Shown: piece after piece, positions 9,613 to 22,435 of the stretch
How the letters are laid out: each line of letters starts with the position of its first letter
Position numbering within the stretch: position 1 is the first letter of the stretch
Source: Tragulus kanchil
Lineage: Eukaryota > Chordata > Mammalia > Artiodactyla > Tragulidae
DNA length: 64,000 bases
Reading direction: 5' to 3'
Assembly (NCBI GenBank): GCA_022376925.1
Contig: JAIOJX010000025.1
Coordinates: 99,165,608 to 99,229,607 of the forward strand
Position numbers and translations under genes: made by a program
The notes under the pieces: generated by a model
Database searches by the model: none
Seen by the model: only the letters and a program-made list of their open reading frames with translations
What the model was told of the DNA's origin: nothing

Positions 9613-11932
9613 GCTGGACTAACAGAAGCTTCTAGACTTACAAATCTGAGTCTCAGTGAGTTACGAGACATGATATTTAATTTTCTATGCTCTCAATTCC
9701 CACAGTAATATCTTGTCGAACTTGGCTAGTAACTAAAAAGCAATTCCCACATTTTGGGTCTTAAAGATTGATGTGCAAGTTTTCTGTGTCAAATTAAGAA
9801 CATGGTTTTCTCTAAGAATAGTATCTTAACGATTGTTAAGTTGCCTGGGTAATGACATTTGAAGCTGTGATTTGATAACTCCTCTGTGACTTTGAGATAA
9901 TAAGGCATAGTGGTTACAGAAGGACTGGAGAAGAATAAATATCTGTGGATTTCAGTGCCTGCCCACTTAGCTACTAGCTCACTATATTATTTACGTCCTA
10001 GTACTGATAGTTATTGCTATCTGGATGAATCTTGGCAAATCGCTCAGAGAAATTGAAAATTTCCTTGGGCTTCAGAGAGTATGTGGCCACAGTTGTTTCT
10101 ATGAGAGAGGGTATGCGATAGTGATCCCAGAGCCAGATGTCACTGGTCACCATCCTGGCTCCTCTTCTTGCTCCCTGCCTCATGTAAAGCAATTGACATT
10201 GCCTCTCTGAGACTCAATTTTCCCATCTTCTAAATGGGAAAGATGGCCCTACCCGACAGTGTTACTGTAAGGATAAGGATGAAACAATATTTGTTTGTGT
10301 GTGTATAGGTAAGTGTGTATAAATATAAGTATATCCCAAAAAGATGCATGAATATATATCACCAATATATATATGCACCTGCATTACTATACTACTTGTA
10401 TTGAAGTTGTGTGTTAAAAAACAGGAGACTGACTATATTTTATGACTTCACGTAGTTTTCTCCATCATAGAAAAAGTGCCATCTTTTAGGAATATCCTCT
10501 GGACTCTGCCTCTTCTTTTTAAGACTTTTAGTCCTAGGAAGCTGCACAGCTTTAAAACAACTCAATACAACACATAAACATGACTCATGGGAGTTCTGTT
10601 AAGGGTCTGTATGGATTCCTTGAATAAAATAGAGTCAGTCAAGGTACTTTGAGCAAATAATTCCAAGAGTTGACACTAACCATTGCCTCTAATTTCCAAG
10701 CCATTTCCCCTGATTCATCACACTGTCTTCATAAATAATTACAAGACAAACCCAAACCAGTACATCTGGGGATGCTGGACTAACAGAAGCTTCTAGACTT
10801 ACAAATCTGAGTCTCAGTGAGTTACGAGACATGATATTTAATTTTCTATGCTCTCAATTCCCACAGTAATATCTTGTCGAACTTGGCTAGTAACTAAAAA
10901 GCAATTCCCACATTTTGGGTCTTAAAGATTGATGTGCAAGTTTTCTGTGTCAAATTAAGAACATGGTTTTCTCTAAGAATAGTATCTTAACGATTGTTAA
11001 GTTGCCTGGGTAATGACATTTGAAGCTGTGATTTGATAACTCCTCTGTGACTTTGAGATAATAAGGCATAGTGGTTACAGAAGGACTGGAGAAGAATAAA
11101 TATCTGTGGATTTCAGTGCCTGCCCACTTAGCTACTAGCTCACTATATTATTTACGTCCTAGTACTGATAGTTATTGCTATCTGGATGAATCTTGGCAAA
11201 TCGCTCAGAGAAATTGAAAATTTCCTTGGGCTTCAGAGAGTATGTGGCCACAGTTGTTTCTATGAGAGAGGGGTATGCGATAGTGATCCCAGAGCCAGAT
11301 GTCACTGGTCACCATCCTGGCTCCTCTTCTTGCTCCCTGCCTCATGTAAAGCAATTGACATTGCCTCTCTGAGACTCAATTTTCCCATCTTCTAAATGGG
11401 AAAGATGGCCCTACCCGACAGTGTTACTGTAAGGATAAGGATGAAACAATATTTGTTTGTGTGTGTATAGGTAAGTGTGTATAAATATAAGTATATCCCA
11501 AAAAAGATGCATGAATATATATCACCAATATATATATGCACCTGCATTACTATACTACTTGTATTGAAGTTGTGTGTTAAAAAACAGGAGACTGACTATA
11601 TTTTATGACTTCACGTAGTTTTCTCCATCATAGAAAAAGTGCCATCTTTTAGGAATATCCTCTGGACTCTGCCTCTTCTTTTTAAGACTTTTAGTCCTAG
11701 GAAGCTGCACAGCTTTAAAACAACTCAATACAACACATAAACATGACTCATGGGAGTTCTGTTAAGGGTCTGTATGGATTCCTTGAATAAAATAGAGTCA
11801 GTCAAGGTACTTTGAGCAAATAATTCCAAGAGTTGACACTAACCATTGCCTCTAATTTCCAAGCCATTCCTGCTCATCATTCTCCATGATTCATCACACT
11901 GTCTTCATAAATAATTACCGAAGACAAACCCA
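9613..11932 (+). repeat. Tandem duplication TD3 (period about 1161 bp)
   Basis: Copy 1 is 9613 to about 10754, then about 19 bp of filler, and copy 2 is 10774-11932. The interior differs by single-base indels in homopolymer runs (G run near 11270, A run near 11500). Larger disagreement occurs in the last 80 bp of copy 1, where 'ccatttcccctgattcatc' stands for a longer stretch in copy 2. Confidence 0.97.
9902..10300 (+). mobile_element. Two degraded MIR-like segments, copies at about 11063-11462
   Basis: The first piece (9902-10075) contains 'gcatagtggttacag' and 'cttagctactagctcac'. The second (10110-10300) ends with 'ctctctgagactcaattttc' and 'cttctaaatgggaaagatgg', the 3' half of MIR. TD3 duplicates both pieces. 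Exact boundaries are uncertain. Confidence 0.55.
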
Positions 11933-12109
11933 ACTCATGTCTTTCCTACCCATGTAGGCTTACCTTTGGTGAGCGGCTCTCTGTTCATGTCTTGCAACAG
12001 CCATGAGCAAATTTCTGGCCCAAATTCTGACTTTATCCTGTGGTATGAAGGCAGATGGGTATTTCTGATGGGCCTTGGGGAACCACACTATAATAGTCTT
12101 TTATTAATA

Positions 12110-12185
12110 AATTCATCCATTCAAGAAATATTTATGGAGCATTTTGTGTACCAGTTCATACTTCAGACACTATGTTTGCCCTTGT
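12110..12185 (-). mobile_element. L2 3' end, antisense
   Basis: 'ttcatccattcaagaaatat' followed by 'tatggagcattttgtgtacc' matches reverse-complement L2 3' sequence ('ttcaacaaatatttattgag'). Confidence 0.6.
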
Positions 12186-12213
12186 GGTTCTTCAGTTTTG
12201 TCTAAAAATATTA

Positions 12214-12355
12214 TCCATCAATTATTGAATACATACTGCATGTCAGATGTTTTACAAACATTGCTTACTTCCATCCTTGTAGAACTCTATTAACTAAGAG
12301 TTGTAAATTACAGAAGCGGAAACTGAGATGCAGAGGATAAGAAAGTTACCTACAA
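12214..12355 (-). mobile_element. MIR fragment, antisense
   Basis: 'ttgaatacatactgcatgtc', then 'cagaagcggaaactgagatg' and 'gataagaaagttacc' follow the reverse-complement MIR order. The next 60 bp (12356-12415) are GA-rich and of low complexity. Confidence 0.65.
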
Positions 12356-12415
12356 AAATGAAGGAAGAAAGGAGAAACGGAATAAAAGGAAGGAGAGAGG
12401 GAAGGGGTAGTAAAA

Positions 12416-13554
12416 TACAAGAGTGAGTAGCAGTGTTGCCCTTTCAATGGAGTCACCTATGACTCAAAAACAGCTTGCCCTGAATGTTTGGGTATGCCAC
12501 CAGATGTTGGCAAGAGAGGCCTTCTGATGCTAGAAAGAAAGGATAAAGTCATATTAAATAATGGTTCAATGTGATACCCTGTATGACACACTACGTACAT
12601 GTATACATATTGTGCACACGTATATATGTACATAGATAGTCACAAAGACCTAATTGAGCCAACTTTATTAAATATATAGGTTTGCATGTGGTTGGGAAAG
12701 TTACAAAGCTTTTGAAAATAATTTTTGTCTCCTTGTTAGGATGAAATAATAAAAAAGGATCAATGAGCAAATATATAAAGCCAGACAAACAGGAAGGAAG
12801 GAAGGAATAAGAAAGAAATCCAATTTATTTTGTTTGGCTTTAGTGGTTTATTGTCTTTTTTATTTATTTACTTTCTGAATTATTTTAAGTTACGTTTGTT
12901 AACCGCTATTGAAAGTTGTATCCTAATGACAATATCTCATTTTTTGTCAGTCAAAATAATTCTCACCATTTCAGCTTGAATGTGAATAGAGCACTAAATA
13001 AGATTTGAAAAAGTCATCAGATTATTCAAGTTAACTATATGAATTGTCAGAGTTTATTTATTTACTTTTTGGTTATCTGTATTCCTTGTATTAGATAACT
13101 ACTCTCATTAAAACGTTGGCTCTTCTCACTGTTCTGGTGAATCTGAATGTAATGGAGAAAGAAATTTTTGAGTACGTTTTTTAGGAAAGAAAACTTTGTA
13201 GCTGGAAACAGTTGCCATTTTTAATATGTGTATTTATGAGTTTCAGTAGAACATTTTTGAAAAGTTATGAAATGATGGTCAAGAAAACTTTAATGAAAGG
13301 CAATTATTCTGAAACTTCTTGACTTAGTGTCCTGCTTTGGCACTTAGCTGATTTCACCAGAACGTTCTAAACCTGAGCCCTGACTTGGGTCTCCAACCAC
13401 TCTGCACAGCTTATGTCTAGTGGCTGCTCCATGAGGCTTACCAGGCAATCCTGAATCATAAAATAAGTAAGTATTTAGCATTGATAAAATATGACCCTAT
13501 AAAGGCATTAAAGCCATTACTGCCCAACTCCTTATTGGATGATCACATATTTAA
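12416..13554. other. Gene-free AT-rich sequence
   Basis: A short GGAA tract lies at about 12791-12805. Otherwise no recognisable element or coding frame is seen. Confidence 0.5.
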
Positions 13555-13740
13555 CTTTATTTGACTTCAAACAAATCTTAAGATTCCAGGGCCTCAGTTT
13601 TCTCATCTATAGAATGGGGTAGATAAAACTTCATTTCACAGAATGTTTTTGAAGTTTCCAAAGAATAATTTAGGTACTGCTATAACAATAGTGCCTTGAT
13701 CATGGTAGTTACTCCATAAATAACTTCATTCTTGTGTCTG
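13555..13740 (+). mobile_element. MIR 3' part, part-copied at 14714-14833
   Basis: 'gggcctcagttttctcatct' and 'agaatggggtagataaaact', then 'agtgccttgatcatggtagt', match the 3' half of MIR. The left edge of TD4 falls inside this element. Confidence 0.7.
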
Positions 13741-15809
13741 GTGCTTTTGTTATGGTAATAGTTATGAAGTGAATGCCTTAGTTACATTATTTCTATATGC
13801 TCTGGACTGCTTGCAAACCTGAGTTCCTAGAGCCTAATCATATTAGTAGGTCTATTTGTGTAAATACTTAAATTAAAAAAGAAAAAGAGCAGTACAAATA
13901 ATAATTACATCTTGAACAAGCATTGAAAATCATAAATCTAAGAAGATCCTTTTTTCATCTTCATTTTGACTTGAAATTTTTTCATAAGATTTTTTTTTCT
14001 TTGCTTCTTTGCAGAGAATGAGTCTCTATAACAGAGTGGTTTACAGAATAGATTCTAAATGCCAGACTCTGTGCATGGAGCCCAGCTATGCATTTAGTAG
14101 CCACATGACCTTGGGCGAGTTACTGAAAGGCACTGTTCCTCAGTTTCTTAGTCTGGAAAATAGGCAACTCAATAGGACAAACCTCTGAGGGCTGTGGGGA
14201 GCAAAAAGTATTTTGCTTAGGATAGCACATGGTTAAAGAAAGAAAGTTAACCATTATTACTGTTTTTTAATTTCTAAGAGTGGTTTATTTTATTCTCTTA
14301 GAAAATTGCTAGAACACACTAAAAATCTTTGTGATTCATAGATGTATTCAGACATGTCAAAGTCCCTTTTTTATTATACATTATAACTAATAGATAATGC
14401 TATTACAAAATTTAAGTATGTGCAAGCCAGATTTTTAAAATATACTTGACCAATAGATACCAAGGTGAATGAGATTCCAAGGTAGAATGGCATTAGCATA
14501 AAATTTTTATTTAGCCCTGGGGAGGAGAAAGATGGCTCCTCTCTAAACAGAGACAAAAAGGAAATAATGCGGCATTGTCTGATGATAAATTCAGTCAAAA
14601 CAGAGAGCTGCTGACCAGGTGGCCTTTGGTGCTGAGTCACCGTTTCTAAGGATCAACATTTGCTATTATGAAGAATGGCCAGATGCCAGGACCAGCTTAG
14701 GGGTTACGTTTTGAGATAAAACTTCATTTCACAGAATGTTTTTGAAGTTTCCAAAGAATAATTTAGGTACTGCTATAACAATAGTGCCTTGATCATGGTA
14801 GTTACTCCATAAATAACTTCATTCTTGTGTCTGGTGCTTTTGTTATGGTAATAGTTATGAAGTGAATGCCTTAGTTACATTATTTCTATATGCTCTGGAC
14901 TGCTTGCAAACCTGAGTTCCTAGAGCCTAATCATATTAGTAGGTCTATTTGTGTAAATACTTAAATTAAAAAAGAAAAAGAGCAGTACAAATAATAATTA
15001 CATCTTGAACAAGCATTGAAAATCATAAATCTAAGAAGATCCTTTTTTCATCTTCATTTTGACTTGAAATTTTTTCATAAGATTTTTTTTTCTTTGCTTC
15101 TTTGCAGAGAATGAGTCTCTATAACAGAGTGGTTTACAGAATAGATTCTAAATGCCAGACTCTGTGCATGGAGCCCAGCTATGCATTTAGTAGCCACATG
15201 ACCTTGGGCGAGTTACTGAAAGGCACTGTTCCTCAGTTTCTTAGTCTGGAAAATAGGCAACTCAATAGGACAAACCTCTGAGGGCTGTGGGGAGCAAAAA
15301 GTATTTTGCTTAGGATAGCACATGGTTAAAGAAAGAAAGTTAACCATTATTACTGTTTTTTAATTTCTAAGAGTGGTTTATTTTATTCTCTTAGAAAATT
15401 GCTAGAACACACTAAAAATCTTTGTTATTCATAGATGTATTCAGACATGTCAAAGCCTTATTTATTATACATTATAACTAATAGATAATGCTATTACAAA
15501 ATTTAAGTATGTGCAAGCCAGATTTTTAAAATATACTTGACCAATAGATACCAAGGTGAATGAGATTCCAAGGTAGAATGGCATTAGCATAAAATTTTTA
15601 TTTAGCCCTGGGGAGGAGAAAGATGGCTCCTCTCTAAACAGAGACAAAAAGGAAATAATGCGGCATTGTCTGATGATAAATTCAGTCAAAACAGAGAGCT
15701 GCTGACCAGGTGGCCTTTGGTGCTGAGTCACCGTTTCTAAGGATCAACATTTGCTATTATGAAGAATGGCCAGATGCCAGGACCAGCTTAGGGGTTACGT
15801 GTTGAGATA
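13621..15809 (+). repeat. Tandem duplication TD4 (period about 1091 bp)
   Basis: Copy 1 is 13621-14713 and copy 2 14714-15809. The shared 'agata' at the edges gives about 5 bp of microhomology. Differences concentrate in the last 370 bp of copy 1 ('gtcccttttttatt' against 'gccttatttatt'). Copy 2 overlaps TD5, so 14316-14713, 15409-15809 and 16527-16926 are three copies of one segment. Confidence 0.96.
14030..14235 (+). mobile_element. MIR SINE, copy at 15122-15326
   Basis: A fuller MIR: 'acagagtggtttacag', 'gccagactctgtgcatggag', 'ccacatgaccttgggcgagt', 'ttcctcagtttcttagtctg' and 'gaggatagcacatgg'-like sequence in consensus order. It is duplicated intact by TD4. Confidence 0.8.
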
Positions 15810-17623
15810 CGAAGGTCAAGGGGATATTTTATATGGGACTCATCAGAAGCAGCTTCTGACACAAAGATTTATGTGAAATACTTTGTAGCAAGTATTTCTA
15901 GGAGTGGAGGAGGAACTGGGAATAGAAAGGATGAGATGTCAAGCAAAGTTTAGCAGAGGATCACATTAGTTCAGTCACAAATATGAGCAAATGTTGGGGA
16001 CATCATAGGTCAAACCAAGAACTGTCCTGGTCAAAACCAGGGAGCTGCAGCTCTGCATCAGTCGTTGGTTAAAGGACAGCTGTTGGAGGTTAGGAAATAC
16101 CAATTTCCAGATACTTCCTGTTCACTGTATGCACAGGGAAAACATATTCTAGCATTCTTCAGAGTAAGTCTCCTGGTTAGGGACAGTGAAAGCATGTTGA
16201 AGACTGGCATAAACAAAAATGATAGAGAGTCCTTCCAAGGACACAGGCAGAAGAACACTAATAGCTTCTGCTATGGAAGGAGTGGCAATTTTGTCTAAGC
16301 TGGAGAAGGAAAGTGGGAAAGTCCTAAGGAACCCATTGGTCATTGGTGACTATGTGGTGCCATTTTTATTTCTACCGCATTATGTATTCCTCCAATTCAA
16401 AGTGTATCATTCCATGGTTTTGTATTGGTAGGTAAACATGAATCACAGAGATCTTTTAAATATGTATAGCATCTAGAATACTTGTGTATTTCCTTGTAAG
16501 TCATTTAGTATGAAAAAACTAAACAAACACTAAAAATCTTTGTTATTCATAGATGTATTCAGACATGTCAAAGCTTATTTATTATACATTATAACTAATA
16601 GATAATGCTATTACAAAATTTAAGTATGTGCAAGCCAGATTTTTAAAATATACTTGACCAATAGATACCAAGGTGAATGAGATTCCAAGGTAGAATGGCA
16701 TTAGCATAAAATTTTTATTTAGCCCTGGGGAGGAGAAAGATGGCTCCTCTCTAAACAGAGACAAAAAGGAAATAATGCGGCATTGTCTGATGATAAATTC
16801 AGTCAAAACAGAGAGCTGCTGACCAGGTGGCCTTTGGTGCTGAGTCACCGTTTCTAAGGATCAACATTTGCTATTATGAAGAATGGCCAGATGCCAGGAC
16901 CAGCTTAGGGGTTACGTGTTGAGATACGAAGGTCAAGGGGATATTTTATATGGGACTCATCAGAAGCAGCTTCTGACACAAAGATTTATGTGAAATACTT
17001 TGTAGCAAGTATTTCTAGGAGTGGAGGAGGAACTGGGAATAGAAAGGATGAGATGTCAAGCAAAGTTTAGCAGAGGATCACATTAGTTCAGTCACAAATA
17101 TGAGCAAATGTTGGGGACATCATAGGTCAAACCAAGAACTGTCCTGGTCAAAACCAGGGAGCTGCAGCTCTGCATCAGTCGTTGGTTAAAGGACAGCTGT
17201 TGGAGGTTAGGAAATACCAATTTCCAGATACTTCCTGTTCACTGTATGCACAGGGAAAACATATTCTAGCATTCTTCAGAGTAAGTCTCCTGGTTAGGGA
17301 CAGTGAAAGCATGTTGAAGACTGGCATAAACAAAAATGATAGAGAGTCCTTCCAAGGACACAGGCAGAAGAACACTAATAGCTTCTGCTATGGAAGGAGT
17401 GGCAATTTTGTCTAAGCTGGAGAAGGAAAGTGGGAAAGTCCTAAGGAACCCATTGGTCATTGGTGACTATGTGGTGCCATTTTTATTTCTACCGCATTAT
17501 GTATTCCTCCAATTCAAAGTGTATCATTCCATGGTTTTGTATTGGTAGGTAAACATGAATCACAGAGATCTTTTAAATATGTATAGCATCTAGAATACTT
17601 GTGTATTTCCTTGTAAGTCATTT
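15409..17623 (+). repeat. Tandem duplication TD5 (period about 1117 bp)
   Basis: Copy 1 is 15409-16506, followed by about 20 bp of filler (16507-16526) that matches neither edge. Copy 2 is 16527-17623. The interior is almost identical, with one C missing near 16574. The last 250 bp of each copy recur again in TD6. Confidence 0.97.
15810..16506. other. Gene-free sequence in TD5
   Basis: The only open frames are 64-77 codons, overlap on both strands and have no recognisable product, so I do not call genes. No repeat family is recognised. Confidence 0.45.
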
Positions 17624-17827
17624 CAGTCGTGTCTGAATCTTTGCAACTGTATGGATCATAGCCAGCCAAGCTCCTCTCTCCTGGATCTCTTCAGGCAAGA
17701 ATACTGGAGTGGGTTGCCATGCCCTCCTCCAGGGAATCTTCTCAACCCAGGGACTGAACCTGTGTCCTTGTATCTTCTGTATTGTCAGGTAGGCTGTTTA
17801 TCATTAGTATCATCTGGGAATCCCCTT
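17615..17827 (-). mobile_element. Bov-tA SINE, antisense, copy at 18703-18916
   Basis: 'caggcaagaatactggagtg', 'gccatgccctcctccaggg' and 'caacccagggactgaacc' are the reverse-complement Bov-tA landmarks. The tRNA-head end is degraded ('atcatctgggaatcccc'). TD6 carries it twice. Confidence 0.88.
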
Positions 17828-18428
17828 TCCTTCTTGAACCCATAACAGTTCTGTAATTAGGAAAAAAAATGAAACTTTACGCCCATTCCTGAGACAAAGT
17901 ATTTATATTGCTATATGACCTCTGAATCAAAAATTAATCCCCCCTAAATTTCCCTCCTTGTCCAGCAACTTACACAGACTTACAAGTGAAAAATGTTTAG
18001 ACAGTTTGAAAATAGTCACAGTCATTATGATTATCAGTATTTCACACTAATGATCTTATAATAGATATTGTTTGTTATGTTGCATGTGTAGAAAATGAGA
18101 TAAGATCTGATTCCTTACCAGTATTCCTTTTCCCAAAATATTTGATGTCATTTGTGTAACTCTTTAGATACTAAACAAATTTTGTTTTCCCAGGAGGTTC
18201 AAACCTGCTGGAGAAATCTATATATTTTGATTGTTGATGAGAATGAGAATGTTAGGTGAGAGATTTTAGCTTTGACTCATTAGGTAATTCATGAAAGACA
18301 TGATTCAACTAGAAACTAATCACTCAGTTGCAATGTCAACAATTAGATTTACCAGTAACTTTTCTCATGCAACCAAGAGCAGATTTAAGGTGTGTTCTTC
18401 ACAAATTTTGCCATGTCTTTACTTTGTA
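17828..18428. other. Gene-free sequence in TD6, repeated at 18917-19516
   Basis: AT-rich sequence without a recognised element. Confidence 0.45.
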
Positions 18429-19574
18429 GCCCACCCATAAAACAGGGCCCAGAAAGGAAAACACTAATAGCTTCTGCTATGGAAGGAGTGGCAATTTTGT
18501 CTAAGCTGGAGAAGGAAAGTGGAAAGTCCTAAGGAACCCATTGGTCATTGGTGACTATGTGGTGCCATTTTTATTTCTACCGCATTATGTATTCCTCCAA
18601 TTCAAAGTGTATCATTCCATGGTTTTGTATTGGTAGGTAAACATGAATCACAGAGATCTTTTAAATATGTATAGCATCTAGAATACTTGTGTATTTCCTT
18701 GTAAGTCATTTCAGTCGTGTCTGAATCTTTGCAACTGTATGGATCATAGCCAGCCAAGCTCCTCTCTCCTGGATCTCTTCAGGCAAGAATACTGGAGTGG
18801 GTTGCCATGCCCTCCTCCAGGGAATCTTCTCAACCCAGGGACTGAACCTGTGTCCTTGTATCTTCTGTATTGTCAGGTAGGCTGTTTATCATTAGTATCA
18901 TCTGGGAATCCCCTTTCCTTCTTGAACCCATAACAGTTCTGTAATTAGGAAAAAAAATGAAACTTTACGCCCATTCCTGAGACAAAGTATTTATATTGCT
19001 ATATGACCTCTGAATCAAAAATTAATCCCCCCTAAATTTCCCTCCTTGTCCAGCAACTTACACAGACTTACAAGTGAAAAATGTTTAGACAGTTTGAAAA
19101 TAGTCACAGTCATTATGATTATCAGTATTTCACACTAATGATCTTATAATAGATATTGTTTGTTATGTTGCATGTGTAGAAAATGAGATAAGATCTGATT
19201 CCTTACCAGTATTCCTTTTCCCAAAATATTTGATGTCATTTGTGTAACTCTTTAGATACTAAACAAATTTTGTTTTCCCAGGAGGTTCAAACCTGCTGGA
19301 GAAATCTATATATTTTGATTGTTGATGAGAATGAGAATGTTAGGTGAGAGATTTTAGCTTTGACTCATTAGGTAATTCATGAAAGACATGATTCAACTAG
19401 AAACTAATCACTCAGTTGCAATGTCAACAATTAGATTTACCAGTAACTTTTCTCATGCAACCAAGAGCAGATTTAAGGTGTGTTCTTCACAAATTTTGCC
19501 ATGTCTTTATTTTGTATTGTCCTTTCCTCACCTTTGTTTCCCAGAGTTTATGATTTTCATAATTTCATTCAGTC

Positions 19575-19955
19575 TCTCTATTTGCTATGAGCTGAATTGT
19601 TCTCCTTCCTCCCAAATGGATGTATTAAAGCCCTAACTCTCAAATTGACAGATTCAGAGATGAGGTCTTGAGGGTCCTTTAGGTTTCGATGAGGTCATAA
19701 GGAGGGGACTCTCAGGATGGGATTAGAAGGAATATCAGAAAACTAGCTTCCCCTGTCTCTCTGGCATATTGAACACACAGTGAGAAAGGGGTCATTAGCA
19801 AGTAGGAAGTAGAGGTCTCACCCAAAACCAACCCTGCTTATACCTTGATCTTGCACTTCTCAGCTCTAGAAGCAAAAGAGGAAATTGTTCCACTCTTTAA
19901 GCCACCAGTTCTATGGTATTTGATTACGGCCGTCCAAATGGACTAGGACACTATT
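19575..19955 (+). mobile_element. MLT1-type MaLR LTR (solo)
   Basis: A nearly full-length MLT1 in sense: 'gagctgaattgttctcc' near the start, 'gtattaaagccctaactctc', 'cgatgaggtcataaggag', 'ccaaccctgcttataccttg' and 'taagccaccagttctatgg' near the end. These non-coding LTRs are remnants of ancient ERVL-related retrotransposons. No internal region is attached. Confidence 0.85.
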
Positions 19956-21289
19956 TTTGCTCTTCTGGAGCTAATTCCTAGAACTAGAATAGACGAAATT
20001 AAAAGAAAACGTAATCAGCATTGCCAGTGCTTAGCTCAGATATCAAAACGGAGATACCTTCAGTTCCCTAAATTTGATAAAGAATCTGATGAATGCCATT
20101 ATGTAGAGATATTCATTTTGCCTTTTCCAGGAAGTCAGGCACAACTTTTGAATCCAAAATATGTTTTGAAAGTGGCTGAAGTCTGGTCATTAACACACAT
20201 CTTAGAATTCTCAGTCTTGCTGGTGGAACATTTTGTAGTAACATTTAAAAATACAAACATTTTATTTTTCTCCTTTAGGGAAGAACACTGATTCACGATG
20301 AGTTCCTCTGTCCCTCTCTTCACCATATGTCTCCTCCTTAGTGTTGATTTCCTGCTGACATTAAAAGGAGCAACATGGATTGGAGTTAGAATGAAAGCTT
20401 AAAATTTAATGAGGAACTTTTTGAAAAGCATGGGTCACATTTTCTTATAAATCCACCTAAAATGCATTGTGAACCGTTTTATTCATATTTTGTAGAGGAT
20501 TATTATTTTGGAAGCATCAATATTCCCTTTATTCCAGAAGGCTAAGAAAAGTATCATAAATAGATTTATTTCTACAGTGTAATGAGAGGAGGGGCATCCT
20601 GTGAGAAGCTGATAAGAGTCTTAGGACTCAGTAACACATAGCCTATCAAATCCAGCTCGCTGTCAGGAGCCTCTAAGCATTTTATAATTCCTAATGGAAT
20701 GTTTCCTTTACCTTCCCCTTTCCATGTTCTCTGTTGGACAGCACCTACGCATGCCCATGCAAGATGATTTGGCACATCCATGCTTTGGTTTCATGTTCAT
20801 TTTTGTTAGATTGTTCAGCCTTCATTTATCAGAGATGTAGGAATTGTTTCAGAGTGGTACTAATGGATATATTGATAGAATAACATGGCAGTGTGTTTCT
20901 GCAGTCCCTATGGTTTGTCATGAGGAAATAATCATATTTCAAAGGTTATTTCTTGGCTCATTTTTTATTTTCTTTATCCTACTTCATATCTTCTGGTATA
21001 TTTGAACTGTTGTTTTAGTGTGATAGCGATATTATACCTATATATCCATATCACACAATGATGGCACAGATTGGATGCTTTTTTTCTATTATGAGTTACA
21101 GATCATCAGCTGTAAGAAACTTAAGAATGTTTTCTAGTTTCTCCAACTTTTAGTCAGGACATCAATATGAGATGAGAAATTAATCGAGGGGTGAATTAGC
21201 ATGACTTGAATACATAATACAGGCATAGCATCTCATTTGTCTTTGCCTATTTTGGGAAAAAGAATATATGTTAAAATGAAAATCAGAAC
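19956..21289. other. Gene-free sequence
   Basis: No element is recognised. The longest open frames are about 63-69 codons with no recognisable product. Confidence 0.45.
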
Positions 21290-21877
21290 TCCTTACCAGT
21301 GATAACATTCTTACTATGCTACATACATGTAAATATCAGTTTTAACTATAAGAAATTGTCAATATTTGAATATTTCAACCTACCAAAAACCTGTCAGTTT
21401 TATACAGTTTGATCTAAGAGTATGATACCACTTAAAGTGTAATTGTTGTGTATACCTCATCAGGCGAGTTTAATTTCAGTGTATGACAGTTTTTAAATAT
21501 GACCCTTGTATTCAAGTTTTTAGTTTCTAAAAGATATCCAGCCATAGGAGAAGAAATAAAGATTGCTCAGACTCTATTGAAGATGTCTGGGAAGGAAGAT
21601 GACTGTGACAGGGATCCAAAGAAAGGCGTATTTAGTAAATAACACAAAGAATAGTGTAAATACGGATGAGATTTTTGCATCTTAAGTTAAAAATAATGAG
21701 TTTGAGTCCTGTCTTTTTTTAGGTACTGTCCTTGTTGCTAAAGGAATTTTGGAGATTCTTCTGTTTTATTTAATTTCCCTCTCCATGCAATGTAAAAGCA
21801 TTTATTTTGTCCTACTCCAAATAATAAGCATAGCATCCATATTTTTCTGTGTTTAATTCTTTACTCCTTTGTTTTGT

Positions 21878-22200
21878 GTGCTAGGCACTGTTCTGCCTAA
21901 GCCCTAGGGTTATCTGTGTGGATAGATCAAACAGTGTCTCTGCTCCCAGGCTTACATTCTCGTGGAAATGTCACATATATGTATGGTGCTTCAGAATAAT
22001 GAAAGGCCATGACTAGAAGTGGACATTGTTTCAGGTGGGCTGGTCAGGGCAGACCTCTCTGAGAAGGAGACGGTGACCTGAATGAAATAGAGTTAGATGA
22101 CCACAGAGGTGATTTCATCCCTAAGTTATCTGAGACAGCAACAGGAGAGGACTTGGGGGAAAAGGAGATGTGAGTGTCCGTGAAGCAAGAGAAAGATTGG
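21878..22200 (-). mobile_element. L2 LINE 3' region, antisense, copy at 23036-23358
   Basis: 'gtgctaggcactgttctgcc', 'ctgctcccaggcttacattc' and later 'gggcagacctctctgagaag' match reverse-complement L2 (the 'ccctgccctcaaggagctcacag' and 'ggaaggcttcctggaggag' blocks). Confidence 0.7.
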
Positions 22201-22289
22201 GAAATGAGATTTAGGGAGGTAGGAGTGAATTGAGTGTTCATATTTTCAACATGTTTCTTTTCATTTTTTTTTTTTTTTGCCTCTAAGTC

Positions 22290-22435
22290 ATCATTTCTTT
22301 CTTTTTTTTATTTTTTCATCCGTCTTTATTCTTTGACATGTGTGGGCCTCCCATCACAGTGTCCTCTCTCATTGCAGAGCACTGGCTCTGGGCACAGGTA
22401 CTGCAGAGTGCTGGCTCATAATTGGACACACCGGT
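22290..22435 (-). mobile_element. CHR-type SINE, truncated by the TD7 join
   Basis: The A-tail end (poly-T side, left) and body 'tgtgggcctcccatcacagt' are present, but the sequence stops at 'cacaccggt', where TD7 restarts. The full element is at 23450-23697. This is a join effect, not an independent truncation. Confidence 0.85.

Larger units (their letters stand above)
17372..19516 (+). repeat. Tandem duplication TD6 (period about 1089 bp)
   Basis: Copy 1 is 17372-18428, filler 18429-18460 (32 bp), copy 2 18461-19516. With TD5 it makes 16255-16506, 17372-17623 and 18461-18712 a triplicated segment. The filler is the longest seen at any join. Confidence 0.97.

Noticed and set aside
13985..14018. 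Strong acceptor-like polypyrimidine tract before 'ttgcag'
   Set aside because: It precedes a MIR with no open frame, and its second copy is part of TD4.
14374..16848. An 88-codon minus-strand frame occurring three times, resembling a gene family
   Set aside because: The three copies are the triplicated segment of chained duplications TD4 and TD5, not a gene family.
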